Assembly (NCBI GenBank): GCA_963705275.1
Contig: OY970063.1
Location: forward strand, 744,001-808,000
Reading direction: 5' to 3'
From: Fen-1135 sp963705275
GTDB lineage: Bacteria; Desulfobacterota; Syntrophia; Syntrophales; UBA2185
DNA: 64,000 nt
The notes below the pieces were generated by a model that was not told the origin of the DNA, ran no database searches, and saw nothing but the letters and a program-made list of their open reading frames with translations. The position numbers and the translations under genes are program-made. Below, piece by piece: positions 26,023 through 35,282 of this stretch. Position 1 is the first letter of the stretch; every line of letters starts with the position of its first letter.

Positions 26023-27735
26023 ATGCGAATTTATCTGAATAACAAATTTTTTCTTATTTTAATCTTATGCTTTTTTTCCGGATGCGCATCTGCACCGGTG
26101 AAAGGCAGGGTTTCGGACACCTCAGAAATAACGGAGCGGCCGTCATTCGACTCAACATATCATTACTCCCTCGGCGTATTGCATATTCTTGATGATAATT
26201 TAGACAGCGCGATAAAGGAATACGAAAAAGCCCTGAGCTTCGACTCTCAATCCCCCTATCTCAAGACAGAACTTATATCCCTTTATATTGAACGAGGAGA
26301 AATGCAAGAGGCTATCATTCTCAGCAAAGAATATCTCACAGAACATCCGAATAATGTAAATGCCCACCTTCTCTTAGGCGGACTATACCTGAACATAAAG
26401 GATTATAAGAACGCCATAGAAGAATATGAAAAGGTAATTCAGATGGATCCGGCGAACACACAGTCCCGCTTATACCTCGGAACCATCTATGCGGAAACCA
26501 AGAACTACAAAAAGGCCTTGAAAACTTTCCAAGATCTCGTCGGAATCAGTCCGGACCATCTTACCGGCAACTATTATCTGGCGAAAATCTTGACGGATAT
26601 GAAACGCTATGAAGAAGCGGAACAAAGCTTTAAAAAAACCCTCTCAATAAAACCTACCTTTGAACCGGCGTTGATCGATTTGGGCCTCCTCTATGAAAAG
26701 GAAAAGAAGACCGATCAGGCCGTAGGATTGTATAGAAACTTTGCTGATCTCCATCCGCCCGCCACAACCGTAAGGATAAAGCTGGGCGAAATTCTGCTCA
26801 GAGAGCACAAATTAAACGATGCAGAGAAGGAATTCAAGCGAATTCTGGGCTTCGATATTGGCAATAGGGAAGCGCGGCTTGATCTCGGTCTCCTTTACCT
26901 CGAAAAGGGCAGTCTCGATGACGCTATCGGCGAGTTTGCTATATTGCTGGAAGGAAATCCGAATGACCAGAGGGCCAGATATTTGCTCGCCTCAACGTAT
27001 GAAGAGAAGAAGATGCACGGCAAGGCAATTGAAGAATTTAAGATGATTCCCATGGATTCAGAACTTTATGGAAATGCGCAGATTAATATTGGCATCATCC
27101 TGAAGAGGGAAGGCAAGATTGCCCAGGCCATAGAAGCAATGGAAAAGGCCATTCATATAAATCGAGATATGCCGGGGCTTTACGTTTATCTCTCCTCACT
27201 CTATGAGGAGGACAAGAAATTATCATCTGCCGAGAGAATATTAAAAGAGGGTCTTTTCGCATTGCCACAGAGCATTGACCTCCATTATAGTCTCGGTGTC
27301 CTCTATGAAAAGACAAACCGCTTTCACGAGAGTATAAATGAAATGGAGTCAGTCTTAAAAATTGACCCGGAGAATGCAGACGCACTGAACTTTATAGGTT
27401 ATACGTTTGCAGACAGGGGCGTTCGTCTTGACGAAGCTGAGAAGATGATCAAAAAGGCCCTCACTTTGAAGCCCGGGAATGTCTATATGATTGACAGCCT
27501 TGGCTGGGTATATTTTAGACAGAATAGGATGGATCTGGCAATAAAATATCTTAAGGAAGCATCGAATGGCCTGCCTAATGATGCAACTATCGCTGAACAC
27601 CTGGGTGACGCCTATGCAAAGGCAGGCAGGATGAGTGAGGCCATCGAAATATACAGACAGGCGTTGAAACTGAACCCCGCCAATAGCGATCTGCAAAAAA
27701 AGCTCGATGAACTCATCAAAGGGAAAAGACCCTGA
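26023..27735 (+). CDS. TPR-repeat lipoprotein
   Basis: 570 residues. Lipoprotein signal with lipobox FSGC (Cys21), followed by an almost continuous array of tetratricopeptide repeats from about residue 45 to the end (for example SRLYLGTIYAETKNYKKALK and NIGIILKREGKIAQAIEAM). Such proteins act as periplasmic scaffolds on the outer membrane. Its stop codon overlaps the start of the next lipoprotein gene (TGATG), so the two products are made together. Confidence 0.88.
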   Translation: MRIYLNNKFFLILILCFFSGCASAPVKGRVSDTSEITERPSFDSTYHYSLGVLHILDDNLDSAIKEYEKALSFDSQSPYLKTELISLYIERGEMQEAIILSKEYLTEHPNNVNAHLLLGGLYLNIKDYKNAIEEYEKVIQMDPANTQSRLYLGTIYAETKNYKKALKTFQDLVGISPDHLTGNYYLAKILTDMKRYEEAEQSFKKTLSIKPTFEPALIDLGLLYEKEKKTDQAVGLYRNFADLHPPATTVRIKLGEILLREHKLNDAEKEFKRILGFDIGNREARLDLGLLYLEKGSLDDAIGEFAILLEGNPNDQRARYLLASTYEEKKMHGKAIEEFKMIPMDSELYGNAQINIGIILKREGKIAQAIEAMEKAIHINRDMPGLYVYLSSLYEEDKKLSSAERILKEGLFALPQSIDLHYSLGVLYEKTNRFHESINEMESVLKIDPENADALNFIGYTFADRGVRLDEAEKMIKKALTLKPGNVYMIDSLGWVYFRQNRMDLAIKYLKEASNGLPNDATIAEHLGDAYAKAGRMSEAIEIYRQALKLNPANSDLQKKLDELIKGKRP

Positions 27736-28550
27736 TGTGGAAGAAATTGCCGTCGATTTTTTTCATCCTGTCCTTCTTCCTCATCTTTCCGGCATGTGCC
27801 ATCAAGAAAACGCAGAAAATCGACGACGGCTCAATACAAGGTTTACCCTCTCCCCTCGCGGTTCTGGAAAAGATCGACTCAAGCAATCACTTCAATGATG
27901 GTATTAAAGCCATTGCGCGTATTGAAATTAATACTCCTGAAGGCCGGTATCCCCTGAAAGCGGCTTTAGTGCTGAAAAAACCATCCTCATTGAGATTAGA
28001 ATCGATACCTCTCATAGGTCCGGCAAATCTCTTCTTGACCGTCCACGAAAATGCCTTGAAAGTCTTTGTGCCGGAGAAGGGAAAATTCTACATAGGTAAG
28101 GCAACGACAAGAAATCTGGCGCATTTTCTTCCTGTTGCTGCGACGGGGCTAGATATAGAAGGCATGACCTCTATCCTGCTGGGCACGCATCCTGAAATAA
28201 AAGGGAAAACAATTACCCTAGACGGGTCCCCCGACGGTACCCTCTACAAAGTTGATATCCTTTCAGAGGGCATAAAAATTCAATCTCTCTGGGCAGATCC
28301 GGAGGGCAGCCTTGTCAGGGTGGATCTATTTGCAGGCGATAACTCCCGATTGTACAGCGCCAGATTCATGGGGCGGGACTGTATAGAAAATATGACGCTC
28401 CCCCAGAATGTTACGATTGCGTATGGAGAAAATGACAAACCCGATATCATCATCCGGTATGTTGATATCGGGCCTGCGAAAGATATTGATGCGACGATCT
28501 TTGATCTCAAGCCCCCTCCCGGAATCATACCTATTTCCCTGGATCGATGA
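27735..28550 (+). CDS. DUF4292/LolB-like lipoprotein
   Basis: 271 residues with lipobox FPAC (Cys21). The body resembles the LolA/LolB-like beta fold annotated as DUF4292: an amphipathic strand series containing YPLKAALVLKKPSSLRLESI, then GPANLFLTVHENALKVFVPE. A role in lipoprotein or outer-membrane biogenesis is plausible. Translationally coupled to the TPR lipoprotein and convergent with the tol-pal genes. Confidence 0.75.
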   Translation: MWKKLPSIFFILSFFLIFPACAIKKTQKIDDGSIQGLPSPLAVLEKIDSSNHFNDGIKAIARIEINTPEGRYPLKAALVLKKPSSLRLESIPLIGPANLFLTVHENALKVFVPEKGKFYIGKATTRNLAHFLPVAATGLDIEGMTSILLGTHPEIKGKTITLDGSPDGTLYKVDILSEGIKIQSLWADPEGSLVRVDLFAGDNSRLYSARFMGRDCIENMTLPQNVTIAYGENDKPDIIIRYVDIGPAKDIDATIFDLKPPPGIIPISLDR

Positions 28551-28590
28551 AACAAATATGATCGGAAGGGGTTATGCCTTTACTGTCTCT

Positions 28591-29382
28591 TCACTTAATT
28601 TCTATCAGTTTTGCCCTTGCTATTCTTGCCTGGTTGGTGTTGGGATATTCTTTTATTATCTGCTGAAGAATCAATCTCGCACTCGATTTGTCGCCGAGAT
28701 TCAAGAAAGAGAGCCCCTGTTTCAACAAAGCATACGGGACCTTACTGCCTTTGGGATAGTTTTTAACCACCTTCTCATATTCGAGAATCGCTTTTTCATA
28801 TTTGTTCTCGAAATAAAAACTTTCACCTATCCAGAATTGGGCATTATCGGAATATTCTGAATCAGGGTACTGCTTCAGGAAATTCTGAAACTCCCCTCTG
28901 GCCTTTTCATACTTTCCTTCCTTAAAAGTTTCATAGGCCAAGGCATATGCCGATTCCTTGTCCGTTTTCCCTTTTATGGCATTTTTCGGAGGGGTCTTCC
29001 CCGTTTTATCGCCCTCTGAATGGTTTTCTTTTTTTCCAACTTCAAGAAAGTTTTCTATGAAATTTATTTTCAGGGATATATTATCAAGCTTTTCCCTTAT
29101 TGCCGCCATATCCTTTTTTGATCCCTCAGCTATACCCCTCAAACTTTGAGCGCCATCTCTCATCTCCGTGATGTCTGCGCGCATTTCTGCCTGGCTCTTT
29201 TGTAAAGACGCCTGCATCTCTTTAATCTTGGCAATTTCTTTCCGGATGCCTGCATCTTCCTCTTTTAAAGCCAATACCTGCTTGTCAAAGTCCCCGTGAA
29301 CACGCTGCAGATCTTTAGTCGTCGCACAACCTACGCTGCAGATCAAGAATGCAAGTAAGAGCAAGAATACAAATCTCTTCAA
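28591..29382 (-). CDS. cpoB: Cell division coordinator CpoB (YbgF)
   Basis: 263 residues. Signal sequence with SVGC (Cys19), which makes this copy a likely lipoprotein, a coiled-coil trimerisation region (about 25-120), a Lys/Gly/Thr-rich linker, then three TPR units in the C-terminal half (AYETFKEGKYEKARGEFQNF and following). CpoB links Tol-Pal constriction with septal wall synthesis. The start follows GGGGAGG. It is the last gene of the tol-pal cluster. Confidence 0.9.
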   Translation of the reverse strand: MKRFVFLLLLAFLICSVGCATTKDLQRVHGDFDKQVLALKEEDAGIRKEIAKIKEMQASLQKSQAEMRADITEMRDGAQSLRGIAEGSKKDMAAIREKLDNISLKINFIENFLEVGKKENHSEGDKTGKTPPKNAIKGKTDKESAYALAYETFKEGKYEKARGEFQNFLKQYPDSEYSDNAQFWIGESFYFENKYEKAILEYEKVVKNYPKGSKVPYALLKQGLSFLNLGDKSSARLILQQIIKEYPNTNQARIARAKLIEIK

Positions 29383-29409
29383 TCTGTAAACCTCCCCGTT
29401 ATAACCCTG

Positions 29410-29997
29410 CTACTTGGATGTGACGACAAAGTGATCTCTCCTGTTCTTTTCCCAAGCTTCTTCGGTATGCCCTGGATCCAAGGGTCTCTCTTTGCCATAA
29501 CTGATCGTTTTTATTCTCTTGCCATTAACCCCCAGTTCAACGAGGTATTTCATGGCCTCCTTGGCGCGTCTTTCTCCCAGGGCAAGGTTATATTCGGTCG
29601 TTCCCCTTTCATCACAGTTGCCTTCTATGAGAACGCTCTTATCCTTATTTTTAGTCAGCCATTCTGCAAGCTGTTTTAGAATGTCTCTGCTTTCGGGTTT
29701 GAGACTGAATTTATCAAAATCAAAAAGTGCGTCCTTAAATGTCATTTCTTCTTTTACCGCAGCAGCCGTTGCCTCTGCCCCGGGGGCCACCTTCGCTTCC
29801 GCTTCTTTCACCGATGTCTCCTTTGCAGCTGCTTCCCTCATGGCAGCCTCTCTCGCCGCTTTCTCCGCAGCAGCCTTGTCTTCAGCCGAAACTGCCTGCT
29901 CTTTTACTGTAGACTTTTTTGCACATCCTGTCATAACCGTAAATGAAAAGCACACTATCAACCCAATAATACCTAGCATTGCAAGGCTCTTCTTCAT
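29410..29997 (-). CDS. pal: Peptidoglycan-associated lipoprotein Pal
   Basis: 195 residues. Lipobox MTGC (Cys25), an Ala/Glu/Lys-rich repetitive linker (about 32-80) and an OmpA-like domain (about 85-195) containing GNCDERGTTEYNLALGERRA, which holds residues that bind diaminopimelate in peptidoglycan. Outer-membrane anchored. The start follows GAGGAGA. Between pal and tolB lies a gap of 292 bases (29998-30289) where no gene was recognised. Confidence 0.95.
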   Translation of the reverse strand: MKKSLAMLGIIGLIVCFSFTVMTGCAKKSTVKEQAVSAEDKAAAEKAAREAAMREAAAKETSVKEAEAKVAPGAEATAAAVKEEMTFKDALFDFDKFSLKPESRDILKQLAEWLTKNKDKSVLIEGNCDERGTTEYNLALGERRAKEAMKYLVELGVNGKRIKTISYGKERPLDPGHTEEAWEKNRRDHFVVTSK

Positions 29998-30289
29998 TGT
30001 ATTCTCTCCTCTCTTCTTGGTTGGTTTAAGGAAATTGGCTATTTGCCAATTTGAAATCTTCTAAACCACAATCCACCCTAAAGGTCAACCACAAAAATTT
30101 CAAATCTTGCTTTCCAAACCTTTAGCGAGCTGTTATGCATTCTTCCCGCCCGTCAACTTCCGGAGCTTTTTCATATTATTACATAGAATAGGCGGATATG
30201 GTTCTCGTGCCCATCCGGTTCCTTTCGGCGGGGCCAAAAAAGGCTTATACTTCCTTGAGATATTCTCTGATAGATTTTCTGTCGGACGA

Positions 30290-31648
30290 TCATTTTATTC
30301 TTGGCGACCAAGATGGGCTTATGCTGCCGGCCACATTTTCGTACAACACTCGCACGTTTGACCCGTTAGCATTCATCACACAAATTCTGTGTTTACCGCC
30401 GCCCCTCGTACTGAAGACCAAGTACCTGGCATCTGGGGACCATGACGGGGATTCATGGTCAACGTTATCAAAGGTAAGCTGCAAGGGATTGCTGCCATCC
30501 TCATTTACGGAGAATATCTGGAAACGCCTATTCACCAGCCCTTCGTACGCTATTCTGTTACCCCTCGGCGACCAAGATGGCGATGTATTATAACTTCCTT
30601 CATAAGTAAGTCTTTTCACGTCATTTCCAGTCGTGTCCATTGTGAATATTTGCGGTGAACCGGAACGATTTGAAACAAAAGCGATTTTTCTATTATCAGG
30701 CGACCAGGCGGGTGATACGTCAATCGCAAAATCATGGGTAAGACGCTCAAGATTTCTGCTGCCGAGATCCATCGCATATATTTCTTCATTGCCGTCCTTG
30801 CTTAGGGTCAGCAGCAGCTTCCTGCCATCCCTCGACCAGGACCCAGCCAGATTGATACCGTCAAAATTTGCAATCTTCTCGACCTTCGCCCCGTTCATCG
30901 ATTTTATATAGAGATCGGGATTACCATTTCTATAAGATGTGAAGGATATAAATTTTCCGTCTGGAGACCAGCGTGGCGATAGAGTCAACGACTGGAAGTT
31001 GGTTATTCGGAGAAATTCAGTCCCATCAAAATTAATTGTGTAGACATCTGAATTTTGTCCCTTCTTCAATACAAAAGCGATCTTAGTGCCAAATACGCCT
31101 TCGTCCCCTGTCAGGGCAGAAAGAATTTCACCTGCAAACTTGCGCACCATTTCGGTCTTATCTTCTATTTTCCCGGTGTACTGTTTTGCGGTGATGACCT
31201 CTCCCTTTATCACATCGAAAAGATAAAATTCAGCGGTGATATCCTTGCCATTAGACTGGAAAGACCCCTTCACCAGGTATTCAGCACCAACGACAGCCCA
31301 GTCGGCAAACCTGATACTTTCCACGGTTAAGCCCGCTTGCTTTTGATCTTCAAGAAAGGCCTTCTTGCTGACGATGTTAAAGAATCCCGTCATCTCCAAA
31401 TACCTCGCCAGAGTATCTGAAAACCAGCTAGATAGTTCTGTCTGATGGCTCTGTTGGCTCATTTTCCGGAAATCAGTAATGGCGATGGGGAATTTTTGGA
31501 AGGCGGGAGAATCAATGTCAATGTATACCTTGCCCAGTGCGCTATGAGGCAGGCATAAAACGGATAGCATCACCATAGTGATCGCAATTAATTTTAGGAA
31601 ACATCTAACATTGAAGTAATTCATGACCGAAAACCATAGACCCTTCAT
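30290..31648 (-). CDS. tolB: Tol-Pal system protein TolB
   Basis: 452 residues with a signal peptide, an N-terminal alpha/beta domain (about 40-190) and a six-bladed beta propeller marked by repeated WSPDG/WSPR-type motifs from about 245 to the C terminus. Periplasmic; it relays between TolA and Pal. The given start is the first ATG; a second ATG eight codons later (31624) gives a more typical signal peptide, and neither has a strong ribosome-binding site. It follows tolA by 16 bases. Confidence 0.95.
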   Translation of the reverse strand: MKGLWFSVMNYFNVRCFLKLIAITMVMLSVLCLPHSALGKVYIDIDSPAFQKFPIAITDFRKMSQQSHQTELSSWFSDTLARYLEMTGFFNIVSKKAFLEDQKQAGLTVESIRFADWAVVGAEYLVKGSFQSNGKDITAEFYLFDVIKGEVITAKQYTGKIEDKTEMVRKFAGEILSALTGDEGVFGTKIAFVLKKGQNSDVYTINFDGTEFLRITNFQSLTLSPRWSPDGKFISFTSYRNGNPDLYIKSMNGAKVEKIANFDGINLAGSWSRDGRKLLLTLSKDGNEEIYAMDLGSRNLERLTHDFAIDVSPAWSPDNRKIAFVSNRSGSPQIFTMDTTGNDVKRLTYEGSYNTSPSWSPRGNRIAYEGLVNRRFQIFSVNEDGSNPLQLTFDNVDHESPSWSPDARYLVFSTRGGGKHRICVMNANGSNVRVLYENVAGSISPSWSPRIK

Positions 31649-31664
31649 AAAAAATTTCGCTGTT

Positions 31665-32369
31665 CTATCTGAATTCCATTGAATGGAACCTGATGCCGAC
31701 TTCCATATTGTTACCTCTTATTGAATCCGGCAGAGGAGGAAGAGGGCTTGCCTTCTTGATGGCCTTCATAGCGGACTCATCAAAATATCGATTGCCTGAG
31801 CGTTTCTCAAAACTCAAATCTACAACTGTACCGTTCCTCAGTATCTTCGCCTGTATAATAGCCTCAATGTTCTCCCTTGGCAATATTCCCTGAGGCAGCG
31901 TCCATTTTCCCCTGATCCTGGACCAGATCAGGCTGTAATAGGCGTTCATCTTTGCGTTGGATTCAACATTATCCATCTGGCTCGCAGAGCCTGGCGGGTT
32001 CGCCCCTGTATTCACTTTTCTTCTAATATCCTCAATTGCTCTATCAACGCTGCTAACCTGCTTTCTTTGTGTATCCAACCTCTTGATGGGGACGGCGGGG
32101 ACGGTATCGGGCCGCTTTTTCAAGACAGAAGAATGCTCACCAGGAATCGTTTGATTGATTTCTCTCGAAATTGCTGATTGCGCCTTCCTGCTCTGGAGAA
32201 CTTCAGACAAACTGACGAGATTAACGGAATAGACTGGACCGAAAGTCCATCTTGGAGAGGGAAGAGATGGCGCAAAAAAAATGACAGACAGCACTACAGT
32301 ATGAACTAATAGAGATACATATATCATACTGTTGAAGCTGATATCATTGTCATCTCGCTCCTTTTGCAT
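31665..32369 (-). CDS. tolA: TolA-like protein with TonB C-terminal domain
   Basis: 234 residues: one N-terminal transmembrane helix (about 16-34), a short polar linker (about 50-135) and a TonB/TolA-type C-terminal domain (about 140-234: WSRIRGKWTLPQ, KILRNGTVVDLSFEKRSG, SPLPPLP). It is clearly shorter than the long-helix TolA of enterobacteria, a common form in Deltaproteobacteria. Its place between tolR and tolB identifies it as TolA rather than TonB. Confidence 0.87.
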   Translation of the reverse strand: MQKERDDNDISFNSMIYVSLLVHTVVLSVIFFAPSLPSPRWTFGPVYSVNLVSLSEVLQSRKAQSAISREINQTIPGEHSSVLKKRPDTVPAVPIKRLDTQRKQVSSVDRAIEDIRRKVNTGANPPGSASQMDNVESNAKMNAYYSLIWSRIRGKWTLPQGILPRENIEAIIQAKILRNGTVVDLSFEKRSGNRYFDESAMKAIKKASPLPPLPDSIRGNNMEVGIRFHSMEFR

Positions 32370-32390
32370 TCTACATCATCCTGCGGAGCG

Positions 32391-32813
32391 TTACCTTGAT
32401 TCCTCGGGCGCTTCTGTGATCATTCCCAGCCTATCGACCCCAGCTTTCCTCACTTCGGACATCACTTCCACGACAAACCCATAAGGAACGTTCTTGTCAG
32501 CCCGCATAAAAACTTCTCTATCGATCCTGTTGGCAAAGATGTTTTCCAGCTTTGCACCGAGACCAGTTACAGGAACCTTATTCTTATTTATAAATATCTC
32601 TTTCGTACTATTAATAGTCAGCACAAGCTTTTCCTCTGTAACATCAATGCTTTTCGACTTAACCCGCGGCAGGTTGACATCTATGCCCATCTGAAGCATC
32701 GGGGCTGTCACCATGAAAATTATCAGCAAGACCAGAACGACATCAACCAAAGGCGTGACGTTTATTTCTGCCATAAGCTTGCTTCCGCTATTTCTTCTTC
32801 TTCCGGACTTCAT
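32391..32813 (-). CDS. tolR: ExbD/TolR biopolymer transport protein
   Basis: 140 residues. A single transmembrane helix preceded by INVTPLVDVVLVLLIIFMV, with the proton-path aspartate at residue 24, then a small periplasmic domain (DKNVPYGFVVEVMSEVRKAG). Together with TolQ it forms the inner-membrane motor. It starts 8 bases after the tolQ stop. Confidence 0.95.
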   Translation of the reverse strand: MKSGRRRNSGSKLMAEINVTPLVDVVLVLLIIFMVTAPMLQMGIDVNLPRVKSKSIDVTEEKLVLTINSTKEIFINKNKVPVTGLGAKLENIFANRIDREVFMRADKNVPYGFVVEVMSEVRKAGVDRLGMITEAPEESR

Positions 32814-32821
32814 AAGGAGCT

Positions 32822-33574
32822 CTATTTCCCTACATAATTTCTTTCAATGATATTTAGCAGTTCAGAGGAGAAGTTGTCCATTTCCATGGACATGTTCTTT
32901 ACTACATTGAGATAATAGTTGTAAAAAATGACAGCGGGTATAGCAGCAGCGAGACCGGCGGCAGTGGCAATGAGTGCCTCTGAGATGCCCGGCGCCACGA
33001 CAGCAAGGGTTGCCGAGCCTCTTGTGCCTATACCCCTGAACGTATCCATAATGCCCCAGACTGTTCCGAATAATCCAATAAATGGTGATGCACTCCCGGT
33101 TGTAGCGAGAAAGCTGAGTGTACCTTCAAGTCTCGTTGCCTCAGAACTGCATGCTCTGTTCAAGGCCCTTTCAACATTATCTATACCCTTCATCTCCAGT
33201 TGAAGCAGCGTCGATTCATCGGATTCTTTAGGAGATGACGACCCTCTTATGACCTTGGTTATCTTCACAAGTTCCGTATAGCCCGCCTGAAATACTTCAG
33301 CCATGGTTGAATATTTGTATTTTTTCGCTTCAGGGAAAATATCGGAGAGTTTATTGCTGTTCATGTAGACATCCAAGAACATATTATTTTCCTTTTTTAC
33401 CTTCTTGATGTTCCTGTATTTCATCAAGATGATGGCCCACGACACGACAGAGAAGAACAGGAGCAGCAGCAGGACAAGTTGAACCATCAGTCCTGCATCA
33501 AGAATCATCTTGAAAATACTGCCATGAAAATGTCCTCCAAGACCAACAGCGGCAACAGAAGAAATCTCTTTCAC
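32822..33574 (-). CDS. tolQ: MotA/TolQ/ExbB proton channel protein TolQ
   Basis: 250 residues from a GTG start with AGGAG upstream. Three membrane segments: one near residues 25-50 and two in the conserved C-terminal region (GSASPFIGLFGTVWGIMDTF and APGISEALIATAAGLAAAIP). First gene of the tol-pal operon. Confidence 0.95.
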   Translation of the reverse strand: MKEISSVAAVGLGGHFHGSIFKMILDAGLMVQLVLLLLLFFSVVSWAIILMKYRNIKKVKKENNMFLDVYMNSNKLSDIFPEAKKYKYSTMAEVFQAGYTELVKITKVIRGSSSPKESDESTLLQLEMKGIDNVERALNRACSSEATRLEGTLSFLATTGSASPFIGLFGTVWGIMDTFRGIGTRGSATLAVVAPGISEALIATAAGLAAAIPAVIFYNYYLNVVKNMSMEMDNFSSELLNIIERNYVGK

Positions 33575-33638
33575 TTTTTCACTCCTGATTCACTTATTTG
33601 CGGCATTATCTGAGCCTGCGACATGCTACGGGCCATTA

Positions 33639-33667
33639 CGTGTAATGGAAAAAAATGGCCTTGTCAA
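33639..33667 (-). promoter_or_regulatory. Possible tol-pal promoter
   Basis: On the minus strand TTGACA (33667-33662), a 17-base spacer and TACACG (33644-33639). The -35 is perfect and the -10 weak. It lies 65 bases before tolQ. Confidence 0.4.
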
Positions 33668-33751
33668 TAGATTTAGGACAATGAGCGTTCAAAAGGAAAA
33701 TAAATTTCCAAGAAAAATCGCAAAACCCAAAAAGCTGACTGGTAAGAATCA

Positions 33752-34675
33752 TTACAAAATTTCCGGCACAAAAGATACAACGTCATTGATTGCAGATGAA
33801 TCACAAAAAATCATGGCCAATCTATCCACGCCGAGGGCAATCCCTGCTGCCTGTGGCATGGCAGCCATGTCCTCGAGAAAAAGGTCCGATGCAGGGTAAA
33901 TCGATTTACCTGCAGAATGACGGTATTTTTTTACATTTTCAAATCGTCTATGATGTTCTTGCGGATCTGTAAGCTCAGAACATGCGTTAGCTATTTCTTT
34001 CCCGCCCATATACAACTCAAAACGTTCGGCCAAAGCGAGATCCTCCTTTTTTCCCTTTGCCAGGGCCGATCCTGAAAGCGGATAATCATAGATGAAGGTG
34101 GGCTGCGCGACTCCCAAGTGAGGTTCGATATAGGATGCCATGATCTCATCGAAGCAATTTTCTGTCACAGCTTTGTCCATCGACATCGTTGCATAGCATG
34201 CAAAAGCCTCTCTTACAGATATACTCTCCCATGGTCTTTGCAAGCCTATTGCCTTGCCCTGGTAATTAATTACGTCCCCACAACCGAGCGCAGCGGCTAC
34301 AGAGATAATCAGCTCCTCACATTCATTCATGAGCCGGCGATAGTCCATGTCCTTGCAATACCATTCCAGCATTGTGAACTCTGGGAGATGGGACGAACCT
34401 AGTTCGCCATCGCGGAAACACTTACAGATTTGAAATATCCTTGGATAGCCCCTCGCAAGAAGTCTCTTCATATGAAGCTCGGGAGATGTGTGTAAGAACC
34501 CACCGCCACAGGAGATGGCATTAATATGGGCTTCAGGAATAACCGCCGCAATCAAATGGGGGGTCTCCACCTCTAAATAATCCCTGCTCGTAAAAAAATC
34601 GCGGATCGCGCGCATCATCCTGGCACGCTTCCATAAGGTTTCCCGCTTCTTTGCCACTCTCCCATCTTCTTCCAC
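33752..34675 (-). CDS. epmA: EF-P lysine lysyltransferase EpmA (PoxA/GenX)
   Basis: 307 residues, resembling the catalytic core of class II lysyl-tRNA synthetase without the anticodon-binding domain, which is the hallmark of EpmA. Motif 2 is seen at 87-106 (FRDGELGSSHLPEF) and motif 3 at 278-290 (GIALGVDRLAMIF). It attaches beta-lysine to the conserved lysine of EF-P. GTG start; a second GTG six codons in is possible. It lies 7 bases downstream of efp. Confidence 0.93.
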   Translation of the reverse strand: MEEDGRVAKKRETLWKRARMMRAIRDFFTSRDYLEVETPHLIAAVIPEAHINAISCGGGFLHTSPELHMKRLLARGYPRIFQICKCFRDGELGSSHLPEFTMLEWYCKDMDYRRLMNECEELIISVAAALGCGDVINYQGKAIGLQRPWESISVREAFACYATMSMDKAVTENCFDEIMASYIEPHLGVAQPTFIYDYPLSGSALAKGKKEDLALAERFELYMGGKEIANACSELTDPQEHHRRFENVKKYRHSAGKSIYPASDLFLEDMAAMPQAAGIALGVDRLAMIFCDSSAINDVVSFVPEIL

Positions 34676-34682
34676 AGGTGTT

Positions 34683-35246
34683 TCAATCCTTGACCCTGGT
34701 TAGATATTCGCCGCTACGTGTATCAACCCTGATTTTCTCGCCTTCTTCAATGAATGGAGGAACCTGAATCTGATAACCTGTTTGTAGAGTTACCGGCTTT
34801 GTCTTGCCTGACACTGAATCACCCTTAGCCCATGGATCGGCCCGTATGACGACAAGATCAACAAAATTCGGCAGACTCACTTCCAGAGGCTTATCCTCAA
34901 AAAAGAGGATTTCCACATCCAGGTTATCAATAAGGAGATGTTTCGCCTCCCCAACTTGATCTTCAGTGAGGAAGACCTGCTCGTAACTTTCACTGTCCAT
35001 GAAGCAGTATTTTCCCTGTTCCTTATACAAGTACTGCATCTTTTTCTGCTGGAGATCTGCTGGTTCGAAAGTATCTACGGAACGGAACGTCCGTTCAAAC
35101 TGGGACCCCGTAATCATATTGCGTAATTTGGACCTGTATAGAGCCTGACCTTTTCCGGGTTTGACAAAGTTGAACTCTGTGACGATGTAAGGCTCATTAT
35201 CAATCTTGATTCGCAGACCTTTTTTCAAATCGCTTGCATTATACAT
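34683..35246 (-). CDS. efp: Translation elongation factor P
   Basis: 187 residues, three beta domains. The modification loop reads KPGKGQA with the acceptor lysine at position 32, equivalent to Lys34 of E. coli EF-P. EF-P relieves ribosome stalling at polyproline. It is flanked by both enzymes of the beta-lysylation route, so modification is expected. Confidence 0.95.
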   Translation of the reverse strand: MYNASDLKKGLRIKIDNEPYIVTEFNFVKPGKGQALYRSKLRNMITGSQFERTFRSVDTFEPADLQQKKMQYLYKEQGKYCFMDSESYEQVFLTEDQVGEAKHLLIDNLDVEILFFEDKPLEVSLPNFVDLVVIRADPWAKGDSVSGKTKPVTLQTGYQIQVPPFIEEGEKIRVDTRSGEYLTRVKD

Positions 35247-35282
35247 GTAGCATTTTCTCTCCTTTCATTCTCAATAATGTAT